In this document: positions 30,524-41,532 of the stretch, one piece after another
How the letters are laid out: the number at the start of each line of letters is the position of its first letter
How positions within the stretch are numbered: the stretch's first letter is position 1
Assembly: GCA_902729315.2 (NCBI GenBank)
Contig: LR746279.1
Span: 765,001 to 817,500 of the forward strand
DNA length: 52,500 nucleotides
Reading direction: 5' to 3'
Source: Spirodela intermedia
Taxonomy: Eukaryota; Streptophyta; Magnoliopsida; Alismatales; Araceae
Notes under the pieces: model-generated
Told to the model about the DNA's origin: nothing
The model's input: the letters and a program-made list of their open reading frames with translations, nothing else
Database searches by the model: none
Program-made: the position numbers and the translations under genes

Positions 30524-31116
30524 GTTGTTTCAGGGCTCAGCCTAGCATGACACTAAACAGCAGGCAATTACAGAAGCAAATGCTTGATACAACAACATTA
30601 CATCCCGATTTATTGCGAAGAAAAAAAAAATAAGTAAGATCATGGAAGTAAATATTACCGCATTTATTGCTACTGCAGTATTCATTCTAGCTCCTATTTT
30701 ACTTAACTAAATAAAACCAGTGAGCCAAAATGATAAAGTCAACTGATTCTTTGGTTTCTTTTCTTGTCAATGATTGAAGAAAAGAAAGGTATTCAAACTC
30801 CAAGTCTCGGATGGAATGGTAGAAAGAAGTCAACTACTTATTGGGCCCTCTGGCTTCTTGGGACAAAATCTCCCTCCATTTCTATTTTCTATGCCCAGAG
30901 CTTAGAAAAGCAGACCCAATACACCCTTTATGCATCGGCCATCTCAATTCCTGGCAAATTAAATTGCTCTTGGTGTTCTCTGCATGAACTTCATCTCTGC
31001 AAACGGTGGAAGAACACGCCAATTCTTATGGGGCTGTACACAGAGCCTGCCTACCTCAATCTCCAGTCAAATTACAAAAAAAAAAAAACCAGCGGCAATG
31101 TCGGCAGATCGATCGG

Positions 31117-34100
31117 CTATACGTTGGCTGAAACCTCCTCTGTGGCTGTGGCTGTGGCTTCCTTCTTCTTCGGGGGTTCCTGGACCTTCTTGAGCACCAG
31201 CTTGTTGGGAACCAGGACCATGAACACGTTCCTGTCGCTGAAATTATTGCTCTCCTCTGTTCCGAGCTGGTAAATGCACAGAGGGGGAGAAACCACTCAG
31301 AACGGCAGATTTATTGGGTCAAACACACAGATGTCTCCGATTTTTCAGCTAAAATGACTGAGAAAAGCTAAAAATATATCCCGAGGGGAAGAAATTATTG
31401 AGAACGGCAGATTTTGTTGGTCAAACCCACATAATTTCTGCCCGTATATGGTTTTTGATTGTTTTTCAGTCAAACATCTAGGAAAATAAGTAATTTGTCC
31501 ATGCCCAAGCTGCGAAAATGTGAGGGGAATATATCATTGAGAACGGCATATTTATTGGTCAAATCCACAGAATTTCGGCACGTTTATAGTTTTTGGTTGT
31601 TTTTCAGTCAAACATCAAGGAAAATAAGTAATTTATCCATGCCAAGATGCGAATATGTGAGGGGAAGAAATTATTTAGAACACCAGGATTAAAAAGTAAA
31701 ACCCATATATTTTAGCCGGCGTCTGCTTAATAGAGAGGATGGTCCGGACAAAAGTTTAATAATTTCCCTCAAAGATATGAGAAAATGAGTAACCTATCGG
31801 TGCACCAAGTTATGAATTCGCAAAGGGAAGAGATTATTGAGAAAAGGAGGTTGATAATCAAACCCACATCTCAGATTGCAAAAATGCTCAATAGAGATGA
31901 TCACCCAAAAAAAATTAATTATTTTTCAGTCAAATATCTGGGAAAAAAGAGAACAATGACCTCGTGAGAAACAGTGAAACTGGGCCATTATTAACACATC
32001 AAATCGGATGTATCCCTCTTTCTTAAGGTGACGCGTTAGAAACAATGAATTATCAGTTCATAAGATTCCGAAAAAGCAGAAAAATACAAGAATAATTGAT
32101 TTATCTTTTAAGGATGAAGGTGATGGAAGGCCAATACCTCCCCAACATCTTCCTGAAAGCGCTTGAGGAGATCAATAGCCATGTCCCTGAAATCATTCTC
32201 ACGCTTCTTCAGGTTTACCATGACCTTAACCTGCAGAGAATTGAAAGGGCCCAAGTCTCAGCAGCTATCTAAGAAAAGATACAGAAGAAAAAATATCTGA
32301 AGGATATAACAGCCACCTTATCTCCATCTTTGAGAAATCTCTGTGCAGCTTTCAACCTCACAGTATAGTCATGAGAATCGATGTTATACCTGCCACAAAC
32401 AGAAACAACGGTAAGACAGACATTACCGACATACGGAGAGATAAAGGGCTTCAACAAATCCATAACATACAATGCATAAAATGCTGCAGATTACTATAGT
32501 TTTATGCACCTGGTCTAGAAACAGGCAAGAAATGCCCATTCAACGCTGTAAAGAAAACCCTGATTGAAAAATCAATTTGCATTAAGATTATTGAGGAATT
32601 TTTTCTTGACAAGCAAAAAAGGAAGACCAGCATCGCTCTTGTCGTTGTCACATGATATATATTGATGATTCATACTCGGGATGATCAAACTTTATTACAT
32701 TCTTTGGATACTCAAAAGTTTTCCCAAAGGACAAGTATTATTTTGTAAGTTTTTTTTCGCACTAAATACGAGATAAACCCAGTTTAAATTCATCTCATAT
32801 AATGTCTTCCAATTCTGTATTAATATATATTTCGTATGAGTACCAGCAAGACATCCTTCCGAAAAAAATTTGTAGATGCACTGCAAAGAAGGGTTGCGAA
32901 AAAATCACAGGATGTAAATAAAACCGGAGAAAATCAAGCAAAATAACAAACCATGGAGAAAAAGAAATGATAGAGATTATGGTCGAAGTAGAGACGGTGA
33001 TCAGTTCAACATGACATTTTGACCGAAAAAACTGAATAGAACTTGGACAGTGATCAGCAAGACTGACCCCATTTTTATTTCCTTGATATCCATACGACTT
33101 GCTGCACAACAAAGAAAACGTTCAAGTTTTCAGCAATCTGATGCTCAAGATTTCGAATTGAGCCATAGAAAAGGTACTAATTTAGAAATTTTCAAGGAGA
33201 AGACATTCACCAGCAGATTTCTTCTGCTGATCTTTTTTCTTTTTCTGCTGTTCATACCTGTACTTGCTGTATGAAAAAAAATAAATCACTGATTATAGAT
33301 CAGCATTGAAAATTTAAAAGAAAAAAGCACCAAAAGTACTCGTACATAAGACATGATTTTTTCTCCAAAAAAATCATAAGCTGAGACATTTTAAAGGTTC
33401 ATAATAATATAAATATACTTCTTTTTAAGGTGAGCAAGGAGGATATGTTTCGGATAAATGCAAACTTATGTTTCATGAAAGAGGGAAAGCATGGGAGAAA
33501 CGGAAATGAGAATAAACACAGCAGAAGAGGCAGGGAATGTGAAGGAGAAAAGGGAACGGTTTGAAATGGGAAGGAAAGAGATGGAGATAGGAGTCAAGAG
33601 GGCTTCGTTGACGAAAGATATAAAAGGAAAAATCACTAGCAGAGGATAGACTGGAGGCTTCACTAGTGATGTGAGAAGAGCAAGAGAGGAGGGTCTCCGT
33701 TCATGTTATTGGTTGGTTTTTCATTTCTCCAGATTCTGATATCTGTGAAACAAAAGAAATGTGTGAAAAAGTGAGCAAGACCCACTGGTAATGATGCCAG
33801 TGTGCTTGTTCCTGCCAATTCATGGAACAATCAAAGATGATGAGAAATAAGGAAGAGAGGGAGGAGAGGGACAAGAGGAGGGAGGAACCACAAAGATGAG
33901 TAAGGAGGAGACAATAGAGACACTAAACAAGGCCACCAGGCACTCAAAGACAATAGAACACCGACAGAATCAAAGAACATTATTGCATCATCAACATGTT
34001 TATGAACTCGAGCTTATCACCAACATGATTGAGTATGATTGTATAAGCAATGTGATTGAATGTAAAAAGTCATTTACTCACAGCACAAAGACCAGTAATA

Positions 34101-35794
34101 AAGTTAAATGGGCATAAAGGGAAGTGCCAGCGCGAGCTAAATCATAAAATGGAGAGGATTGACTAGTACTTGTAATCAACTATCCTCAAGACAGGTGGAT
34201 CTGCATCTGCAGACAATATCACCTGCAAAATAAATTTAATACACATTGAGGACTTTCAGTAAATCCAGGACTTTCAGAATTCTGGAGTGAAGTCTCCGTT
34301 AGAGAAAATTACTACAGACATTAACCTCAACGAAAAAAAATAGAAAAAATGAGGCATTTATCCATAATGCAAGATAACATTAGAAAAATCTATACCAGAT
34401 CAAGCTCTGCATCTTCGGCCCTCTGTATAGCTTCATCAAGTGGAACTACCCCGATCTGTTGAGAGGAAGAGAAAGGCTCAGAAACAGTTTCGAACATACC
34501 ATGATCTACGAGAGTATTTTCCAAAGAAACACAAACCATGTTCTGCTGATCATCAATTAGGCGTACAGAGCTTGACCTATTTTAAACGAAAATAAATTAT
34601 TGAAATCAGTCAAAGAAAAGTAGCGAAAAGCCAAATCTTTCTGAAAAGAAAAAACTAGAAAAAAAATCATGTGAATAAATTCCCGATTATCAGTCAAAAT
34701 AAGAATGAGAAATCTTATTACAGCATCTCAGAAAAATTTCGGGGACAACTGAAAGAAGTAAAATATTTCATGGTTTGGCATGAAAGCAAAAAAAATATCA
34801 GTCATATCGACCTCTGAGCACACTTTGAGTATCCTTTTAAGGTCAAACATATAGACTTCTGCTATGGACAAGAAACTCTTTTTTCCCTGAATAAATTAGT
34901 CAAAACTCTTCTGCGTTGTTTTCAGCCAAGATTCCGGACCCGCTGGATAGCATTTGGCTCTCCTTTTGAAACATAACTACAGCCAAGAATAGAAATCCAC
35001 CTCTTCCTTAGACCTGAGTTTAAATCACTTGCATACGACTCACGAGTGTGGTAAAAGAATGCAACCCGTTATGAAGAATAAAGTGAAGGCCTACCAAAAT
35101 CCCTCCTTTTCCAGTATCCACACCTTCCCCAGTTATTGCTATTATCTCCCACTTCCAACCCTTCCGACCCGAAATCAGAAGATAATCTTTTCATCGACAA
35201 TGCCCCACGAATTTCTCACAACCAATTCTAAAAACCTCTTGCTCTCTTATAATCTACAATTACGTGCTATTATTATGTCTCTGCGTTCGTCTATCTCTGC
35301 CATGACCCTTTCACACCTCTCATCCGTAAGAACCCAAGAACAGCCCAATGCATGGCCAACTTCGTAACAGGAAGATTCTCCTCGCATAGTTTCTCTTTCA
35401 GGAAGGGAAAAAAAAGGATTTTTTCCAATAGTAAGAAACTAGAAATGATGCAATTTAGCCATAATTCCGCCGCAAAGACCAGAGATATCAGCGGCACGTA
35501 CGTTAATCTGCTAAAATCCAGGGCCTCATCGTCGGCATCGGAGGGAGGAGGGCGACCTCCCGGTGGCCTCCTCGACCCACCCCTCCCGGGGCTTGGCCGA
35601 TATCCGCCGCCGCCGCGGCCAAACCTCGCCACCGGAGCAACGCCGACGGAGACCACCCGGCTTCTTCCGACTGGTCTCCTGGTGAAAATATGAAGGGAGA
35701 GAGAGCACGGAGATGGAGAAGAACCCAAATTCCTGCTAAGGTTTCGAGCTGCGACTGGGGAAGAGGCCGATTGTCGCAGCTGGATGCCGGCCAT
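31117..35794 (-). CDS. Translation initiation factor IF-3, chloroplastic (IF3-4-like)
   Basis: Nine minus-strand exons: 35794-35502, 34576-34537, 34455-34396, 34222-34170, 33267-33211, 33101-33068, 32389-32317, 32230-32138, 31266-31117. Together they encode about 283 residues if one base is disregarded (below). A plastid-transit-like N-terminus rich in Ser/Arg leads into the IF-3 N domain (VRLIDDQQNM, DEAIQRAEDAELDLVI, ADPPVLRIVDYNKYRYEQQ). The C domain follows: RMDIKEIKMGYNIDSHDY, RLKAAQRFLKDGDKVKVMV, IDLLKRFQEDVGE, DRNVFMVLVPNK. IF-3 promotes subunit dissociation and start-codon selection on 70S-type ribosomes. The tail EEPPKKK-type matches plant IF3-4. Anomaly: the A-rich tract in exon 5 (33233-33245) has 13 bases where 12 keep frame. 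Read literally this shifts frame and reaches a stop at the start of exon 7. It could be a homopolymer error or a real lesion. Confidence 0.88.
31288..31905. repeat. Multi-copy ~100-160-bp tandem repeat in IF-3 intron 8
   Basis: At least five diverged units start near 31288, 31389, 31529, 31666 and 31827. Each has a (G)A(A/G)ATTATTGAGAACGGCAGA-like head, TTGGTCAAACCCACA, TTTTTCAGTCAAA(C/T)ATC and GGGAA. They fill most of intron 8 downstream of its acceptor. Confidence 0.85.
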
Positions 35795-35893
35795 CGCCGT
35801 TATCTTCCTCCTCCTGCTCCCGCCGCTGCCGCTGGCGGAGGAACCTACTTCCCCACTGAAAACTACAACGAGACCTTATCCGAAATAGCTAAT

Positions 35894-35998
35894 TGGGCCA
35901 TTTATTGGGCCCATGATAAGGACCCCGAAATACTAATGGGCTGGAACAAACAGTTCCCGTTACATCATCGATCATGGACCCAAATGTCTTATTGGGCC
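35894..35998. promoter_or_regulatory. Site II (TGGGCC/T) motif cluster upstream of IF-3
   Basis: TGGGCC occurs at 35894-35899, 35906-35911 and 35993-35998, and TGGGCT at 35938-35943. They lie 100-205 bases upstream of the IF-3 start codon. Such site II elements, bound by TCP factors, are known from promoters of plant genes for ribosomal and organelle-expression proteins, which suits IF-3. Regulation is inferred from motif and position only. Confidence 0.65.
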
Positions 35999-36039
35999 TT
36001 CTCCCCCCAATGCTTGAAGTCACACCGGGATCCATCTTC

Positions 36040-36625
36040 TCAAGGCCCAGCCGAGAAAAAAATACATGCACATGTAGAAATAAATTAAATTAAATAAACA
36101 TTAGTATGCTATTTATTTCGTACTAATTCATTAGTATTAGCAATTACAGATGACACGTGGCAGGAAGCGTAAAGTCAACCGTTTCAAAGGGTGTTCAGTC
36201 AATTTCCTCTATTTTGGGCCCGGGGGCGGAGGGTTCCCTGGCCCAAAACATCGGTGTTGGCCCAATGGGCCAACATGTCCTTAAAAGCCCATCCGAGAAA
36301 ACATGTACACGTGAAAATCAAACAATTTAAATAAAGATGATTATACCATATTATCATCAATTTTTCGTATTTATTGCGTTCAGTGGCAAGTAGCATCGAG
36401 ACCAAAAAGTCATTACATGTGAAAAAAAGTAAAAATTATTATGCTACATTGTCAAACAGTAAAACAGCTGACACGTGGCAGACTGACACTACGACCAAAA
36501 AGTCAACAGTTTTAAAACTAGACAGAAGGTAGAGAGCGTCATCAGAGAAACCAGATGCAAAAACTCAGCTTTTTTAGTCAACTTCCTCGATCTTGGGCCC
36601 GGCGCCGCCGCCGCCGCCGTCGGAG
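36040..36625. repeat. Tandem duplication spanning the HSP70 3' end
   Basis: The left copy (about 36043-36245) and right copy (about 36282-36625) share, in order: GCCCA(G/T)CCGAGAAAA with a TACA(T/C)G repeat, an AT-rich block, TGACACGTGGCAG, AAAGTCAAC, and the HSP70 C-terminal codons. The right copy contains the live HSP70 stop codon. Confidence 0.85.
36195..36245 (-). pseudogene. Relic of the HSP70 C-terminus (EEVD tail copy)
   Basis: On the minus strand this stretch reads REPSAPGPKIEEID then TGA (36197-36195). It parallels the end of the live gene 380 bases away (GEPSD, a glycine run, then AGPKIEEVD and stop). It is a leftover of a tandem duplication of the gene's 3' end. There is no upstream coding sequence, so it is not a gene. 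Confidence 0.85.
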
Positions 36626-38556
36626 GGTTCCCCGGCCGAAGCAGCGCCGCCGCCGCCCGCGCTGGCGGCGCCGCCCTGCTGGTACATGCGGGCGATGATG
36701 GGATTACAGACCTCCTCCAGCTCCTTGAGCTTGTGCTCGAACTCCTCCACCTCGGCCAGCTGGTTGCTGTCCAGCCACTTCATGGTCTCCTCCACCTCTT
36801 TCTCGATCTTCTCCCTCTCCGTCTCCGGCATCTTCTCCCTCATCTTCTCGTCCCTCACGGTGTTCCTCATGTTGTAGGCGTAGTTCTCCAGAGAGTTCTT
36901 CGCCTCCACCTTCTTCTTCACCTCCTCGTCCTCCGCCCTGTACTTCTCCGCCTCCTTTACCATCTTCTCGATCTCGTCCTTGCTCAGCCTCCCCTTATCG
37001 TTGATGATGGTGATCCGGTTCTTCACCCCCGCGGTCTTGTCCTCCGCCGTCACGTTCAGAATCCCGTTGGCGTCGATGTCGAAGCAGACGTTGACCTGGG
37101 GCACCCCTCTCGGCGCCGGCGGGATTCCGGTGAGCTCGAACTTGCCCAGAAGATTGTTGTCCTTGGTTCGAGCCCTCTCTCCTTCATATACCTGGATCAG
37201 AACTCCCGGCTGGTTATCAGAGTAGGTGGAGAAGATCTGCTCCTTTTTTGTGGGAATGGTGGTGTTGCGGGAGATCAGCACTGTCATGACTCCACCGGCG
37301 GTCTCCAACCCGAGGCTCAGCGGCGTAACGTCGAGGAGGAGGAGGTCCTGCACCTTCTGGTCACCTTCTCCGGTGAGAATCGCCGCCTGCACGGCGGCGC
37401 CGTATGCCACCGCCTCGTCGGGGTTGATGCTCTTACAGAGCTCCTTCCCGTTGAAGAAGTCTTGGAGCAGCTGCTGCACCTTGGGGATGCGCGTTGACCC
37501 ACCGACGAGCACCACCTCATCGACGGCCGCCTTGTCCAGCTTGGCATCTCTCAGGCACTTCTCCACGGGCTCCATACACCGCCGAAACAGGTCCATGTTC
37601 AGCTCCTCGAATCTGGCGCGCGTGATGGTGGCGTAGAAGTCAACGCCCTCGAAGAGGGAGTCGATCTCCACAGTGGTCTGCGTCGTTGACGAGAGCGTCC
37701 GCTTGGCGCGCTCGCAGGCGGTGCGGAGGCGGCGGAGGGCGCGCGCGTTGCCGGCGAGGTCCTTCTTGTGTTTGCGGCGGAACTCGGCGGCGAAGTGGTT
37801 GACCATGCGGTTGTCGAAGTCTTCCCCTCCCAAATGGGTGTCCCCGGCAGTGGCTTTGACTTCGAAGATTCCTTCCTCGATGGTCAACAGCGATACGTCG
37901 AAGGTCCCCCCGCCAAGGTCAAAGATGAGGATGTTCTTCTCCCCAGTCCTCTGCGCCTTCTTGTCCAGCCCGTAGGCGATGGCGGCGGCGGTTGGCTCGT
38001 TGATGATCCGCATCACGTTGAGCCCCGCAATGGCGCCGGCGTCTTTGGTGGCCTGCCGCTGTGAATCGTTGAAGTAAGCGGGGACGGTGACGACCGCGTT
38101 CTTGATGGGAAACCCTAGAAAGGCCTCTGCAACTTCTCTCATCTTGACGAGGATCATGGAGGAGATCTCTTCCGGGGAGAAGAGCTTCTGCTCGCCCTTG
38201 TAGGAGACGGCGATCATGGGCTTGTCGCCGGCGCCGGAGAGGACCTTGAAAGGCCAGTGCGCCATGTCCGACTGGACGGAAGAGTCCGAGAAGCGCCGGC
38301 CGATGAGGCGCTTGGCGTCGAAGACGGTGTTCGCAGGGTTCATGGCGACCTGGTTCTTGGCGGCGTCGCCGATGAGCCGCTCCGTGTCGGTGAAGGCGAC
38401 GTAGGAAGGGGTCGTCCTGTTCCCCTGGTCGTTGGCGATGATCTCCACTCTGTCGTTCTGCCACACGCCCACGCAGCTGTAGGTCGTCCCCAGGTCTATT
38501 CCGATTGCCTTCCCTCCCCCATCGCCGCCGCCACTGCTGCTCTTCGCAGACGCCAT
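36574..38556 (-). CDS. HSP70: Cytosolic/nuclear heat shock protein 70
   Basis: An uninterrupted 660-codon frame. After a Ser/Gly-rich leader, the ATPase domain starts with [15 protein letters not shown] (about 18-32), followed by the signatures [14 protein letters not shown] and [17 protein letters not shown]. The linker [13 protein letters not shown] leads to the substrate-binding domain, a helical lid, a Gly/Ala-rich tail and C-terminal [12 protein letters not shown] marks cytosolic/nuclear Hsp70s that bind TPR co-chaperones. The protein folds and protects clients in an ATP cycle with J-proteins. Many plant cytosolic Hsp70 genes carry one intron near codon 71; this one has none, as in several heat-inducible copies. 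It is divergent from the SKIP1-like gene. The 5' leader is a GA/CT-rich tract. A duplicated fragment of its tail lies downstream. Confidence 0.97.
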   Translation of the reverse strand: MASAKSSSGGGDGGGKAIGIDLGTTYSCVGVWQNDRVEIIANDQGNRTTPSYVAFTDTERLIGDAAKNQVAMNPANTVFDAKRLIGRRFSDSSVQSDMAHWPFKVLSGAGDKPMIAVSYKGEQKLFSPEEISSMILVKMREVAEAFLGFPIKNAVVTVPAYFNDSQRQATKDAGAIAGLNVMRIINEPTAAAIAYGLDKKAQRTGEKNILIFDLGGGTFDVSLLTIEEGIFEVKATAGDTHLGGEDFDNRMVNHFAAEFRRKHKKDLAGNARALRRLRTACERAKRTLSSTTQTTVEIDSLFEGVDFYATITRARFEELNMDLFRRCMEPVEKCLRDAKLDKAAVDEVVLVGGSTRIPKVQQLLQDFFNGKELCKSINPDEAVAYGAAVQAAILTGEGDQKVQDLLLLDVTPLSLGLETAGGVMTVLISRNTTIPTKKEQIFSTYSDNQPGVLIQVYEGERARTKDNNLLGKFELTGIPPAPRGVPQVNVCFDIDANGILNVTAEDKTAGVKNRITIINDKGRLSKDEIEKMVKEAEKYRAEDEEVKKKVEAKNSLENYAYNMRNTVRDEKMREKMPETEREKIEKEVEETMKWLDSNQLAEVEEFEHKLKELEEVCNPIIARMYQQGGAASAGGGGAASAGEPSDGGGGGAGPKIEEVD

Positions 38557-38558
38557 CT

Positions 38559-38559
<1 letters not shown>

Positions 38560-38592
<33 letters not shown>

Positions 38593-38612
38593 GCTCGCTC
38601 GCTCGCTTCTTC
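38560..38612 (-). promoter_or_regulatory. GA-rich leader of HSP70
   Basis: On the transcribed strand, GCGAGCGAGCGAGC and a GAGAGA run lie directly before the ATG. It is probably 5' UTR. GA runs are binding sites for BBR/BPC proteins in plants, but no function is shown here. Confidence 0.5.
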
Positions 38613-38657
38613 TGAATATCGATCTGGGTGGGGAGTGGCTTCTGGGAGTGTCCTGGG

Positions 38658-38665
38658 TTTATATA
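38658..38665 (-). promoter_or_regulatory. Probable TATA box of HSP70
   Basis: TATATAAA on the minus strand, about 100 bases before the HSP70 ATG, followed by a GA-rich leader. Position and sequence suit a core promoter element. Confidence 0.75.
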
Positions 38666-38761
38666 GAGAGAGAGAGATGGTTCAGGAGAGTTGCAGAGCT
38701 TTGGGAGGAGACGATGCGGGTTATCGCAGGAAGGACAGGTGGAAGAAGACGATGGTGGTGC

Positions 38762-39265
38762 CGCCACGTGTACGAGGGGAGAGCCTTCTAGACTCGGCGG
38801 CCTCAATGGACTGAATGATAGTTAGCTGAAAAGAAGCCCAATATCAGGATGAGCTCACACTTTGGGTGGCCCAAATTCTTTGTCACGTGTCAAGAGGCGG
38901 GCCTTCGCGACTCAAGTGCCTCAAATGGGCTAGGCGATCATTGTGCTGAAATCAGCCCAATATCAGGATGGTCCAAGCAGGCCCATATTTGCCACGTGTC
39001 AAGACGGGGCCAGCTAGATCCGGCTACAAATGGACTCGGCGATAATTCTGCTGAATAGAGGTCCAACAGCAGGAGGAGGCCGACAACCTTTGGCCACGTG
39101 TCCGGTCCTTCCTCGATTCGGCAAATGGGCTGGAGCATAATTTGGGTAGTAAAGGCCCAATAAATGGTGCGTCGCAAAAGGCGAAGCTCGCCACCACGCG
39201 TCCAGAGGAGAGCTTTCTCGACCTGAGCGGCCCAAATGGGCTGGATAATAATTGGGCCTAACAGG
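38762..39265. repeat. Five-unit ~100-120-bp tandem array with G-boxes (HSP70/SKIP1 shared promoter)
   Basis: Five diverged units each carry a G-box-like core: CACGTG at 38765, 38884, 38993 and 39095, and a mutated CACGCG at 39195. Spacings are 119, 109, 102 and 100 bases. Each unit continues with a C/G-rich block, a CTCGGC- or CTAGGC-like motif, AAATGGGCT, GAT(A/C)AT and AGCCCAATA-type sequence. CACGTGTC is an ABRE/G-box context bound by bZIP and bHLH factors. The array fills the space between HSP70 (-) and the F-box gene (+), so it could act on both. Confidence 0.88.
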
Positions 39266-39335
39266 CTCAATAAAATGTGGCTAGTGGGTCCCACTCTAAG
39301 TTCCGGAACGGGAAGGAACGGCAAAGAACGGCGAG

Positions 39336-41532
39336 ATGATGATGGGGGGGTCTGTAGCAGAGGAAGGGAGAGGACGAGAGGGGGGGAAGGCGATGGAGAT
39401 GGGGAGGGACTGGTCCGAGATGATGGCGGTGTGCTTGGCCAACGTGTTCCTCAGACTGAGCCTTGAAGATCGCTGGAAGGGGGCGATGAGGGTTTGCCGA
39501 TCGTGGAGAGACGCGGCGAGGGACCCTTCCCTCTTCTCTTCGTTCGACATGGAGCCGTCCTTTGAGGCGGAGGGAGGTGGGGTCTCCGATGCGTCCGTCT
39601 GGTGGACGCCGGAGTTCAGGCGGCGCGTCGATTGCATGCTCCGGTCGGCCGCCGAGTGGGCCGGCGGGTCCCTCCGTGAGATCCGTGTCCGGCACTGCTC
39701 CGACGTATCCCTGTTCTTCGCCGCCGAGAGGTAACGATGTTCAGAAGCTGTTGATGATCCGTGGTTGATTAGGTTTTTTACGGTGATTCTCTAGAAGGGA
39801 TTTTTTCGAAGGTCTCTTCGCCATCTTGACGAGGAGATCATTGGAGTCATGCTTTATTTGATGATTGAATTCTTCTTTGGATTTTGCGGGCTTCGGATTG
39901 ATAGGATGAGCCTTGTGATGATAATTTATGGGAACGATCTCAAACAGATGTTAAAACTAACCGGATCTTTAGATCTGAAAAAAATAGGGATACTTCTTCG
40001 AGAACGCAGTAAGATAACCGTCGATCAGGTCTCATTCACTGGGACGATGAAGATCTGTCAGGCGCATTTCTTCTCCGTTTGATTTCTTAGGATGAATTGG
40101 AAGTATTCCTCTGCCTCTGCTCCGTCGTAGCAACTTCGGGTGAATGTTCGCACAATCCGATCTTATAGCCCTCATTATAAGGGCAATCGTTCTTGGCAGT
40201 CTGATCCCCTCCATATGAGTCCACCTCTCTTCAAACTCTGCCACTCTGATAATCTCCTATGAAAATGATCCATTCATTCTTCCTGGTCATCATAAATTGT
40301 GGCAGGAGGCCTTCCACACGATCCATACAACATTTTTCCATCGAATTTTGGTGGGGCATATTCATCATTATGTATGATCCTGAGTAGAAACTAGTTCCTT
40401 CAGTTGATCGTGATTCATCAATCCTCTCACTGGAGCTGACTTTTCCGATCATCCAATCTAGGCATTCAGTCATTCTTCCTGTTCATCATAAATTGTGGTG
40501 AGATTCCTTCCACACGATCCATGCAACATTCTTCCATCGAATTTCCATTCCAAATGATCCTGAGTAGAAAACTAGTTCCTTCAGTTGACCGTGATTCATC
40601 CATCCTCATTGGAGCTGACTTTTCTGACTATCCTATTATCCTCTGTATTAAACAAATAAAAAAATTAAAATCCCCCCCCCTCTTGCTGGTCAGCCAGATA
40701 TGAATCCCATCACTCCTTTTCAGGATGAAGGCGATTCCTGAATCATAATCAGGATAAGATGATCTGTATACTCACCTGTATGCTCCATGTCGTCTTCTCC
40801 TCGATCTCCATCCCCAACCCAGATTCTGGCAAGAGAGTTAAGAATTTCTGAGGCATAGTTGGAGTGGATGGCCATCATTTCATTATATTATTTTTTCTTG
40901 CAAGCTTTTGGTTTATCCATCATATTTGATTAAAAAAAATGCAAATTAAATCTCTCAGGTCGCCAAATCTTCATGTTCTCTCCATCCGAAGCTCGCAGAG
41001 TGTGACGGATTCATCCATGGCGAAGATCGCCACCTTCTGCCCGATGCTGCGGGAGCTCGACATCAGCTACTGCTACGAGATCTCCTCTGAATCGCTCGAG
41101 CTGATCGGGAGATCTTGCCCGAACATGGCGATCCTGAAGAGGAACCTGCTCAATTGGCTGGACCCATCACAGCATTCCGGGATCATCCCCTCGGAGTACC
41201 TCGATTCCTGCCCTCAAGACGGCGATCAGGAGGCTGCCGCCATTGGAAAGTCAATGCCCAATCTCCGCCATCTCGAGGTTCGGTTCTCAAAGCTGACCAT
41301 CAGAGGGCTCGTCTTGATCTCCGAAGGCTGCCATGAATTGGAGCTCCTGGACCTGTTCGGCTGCGGCAACCTCACGAGCAGGGCCATTGAACAGGCGTCC
41401 TCCAACCTCAAGAGCTTGAAGACCCTGGTGAAGCCCAATTTCTACATCCCCCGATCAGTGTTCCACACAGAGAGGTATGGTCATTGGAGACTCTACGATG
41501 AGAGGTTCCAGACCAATGTCTTCCAAATCTGA
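39336..41532 (+). CDS. SKIP1: F-box/LRR protein, SKIP1-like
   Basis: Two exons, 39336-39730 and 40959-41532, join inside an Arg codon to 322 residues. ATG 39393 (MEMGRDWSEM) may be the true start, since the family usually begins close to the F-box. An F-box-like segment (ANVFLRLSLEDRWKGAMRVCRSWRDAARDPSLF) is followed by WWTPEFRRRVD, GGSLREIRVRHCSD, and leucine-rich repeats such as ITFCPMLRELDISYCYEIS-like and RHLEVRFSKLTIRGL. The order matches Arabidopsis SKIP1, an ASK1/SKP1-binding subunit of SCF E3 ubiquitin ligases. Target proteins are unknown. It is divergent from HSP70 with 779 bases between start codons. The intron holds a ~195-bp tandem duplication. Confidence 0.88.
40266..40645. repeat. 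~195-bp tandem duplication in the SKIP1-like intron
   Basis: Copies start near 40271 and 40466. Both read CATTCTTCCTG(G/T)TCATCATA, CCTTCCACACGATCCAT, GATCCTGAGTAGAAA and TAGTTCCTTCAGTTGA. Both end with GGAGCTGACTTTTC. The copies differ by small indels and scattered substitutions. Confidence 0.93.

Larger units (their letters stand above)
28685..31116. other. Gene-poor spacer
   Basis: About 2.4 kb between the DUF7086 locus and the IF-3 stop codon (IF-3 is on the minus strand). It contains two microsatellites listed separately. Mid-GC sequence at 29750-30240 has overlapping short ORFs on both strands, none resembling a known family. The last few hundred bases are probably IF-3 3' UTR. Confidence 0.5.

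Noticed and set aside
36733-37497. 254- and 136-residue plus-strand ORFs opposite HSP70
   Set aside because: Antisense shadows of a GC-rich conserved coding sequence. No independent start context or family match.
38660-38800. Heat-shock elements in the HSP70 promoter
   Set aside because: Only imperfect AGAA/TTC arrangements (for example around CTAGAAGG) were seen. None shows three well-spaced nGAAn units, so no HSE is annotated.
37919-38806. 295-residue minus-strand ORF overlapping the HSP70 start
   Set aside because: It is a shifted frame through the HSP70 coding sequence and leader. The HSP70 frame explains the region completely.
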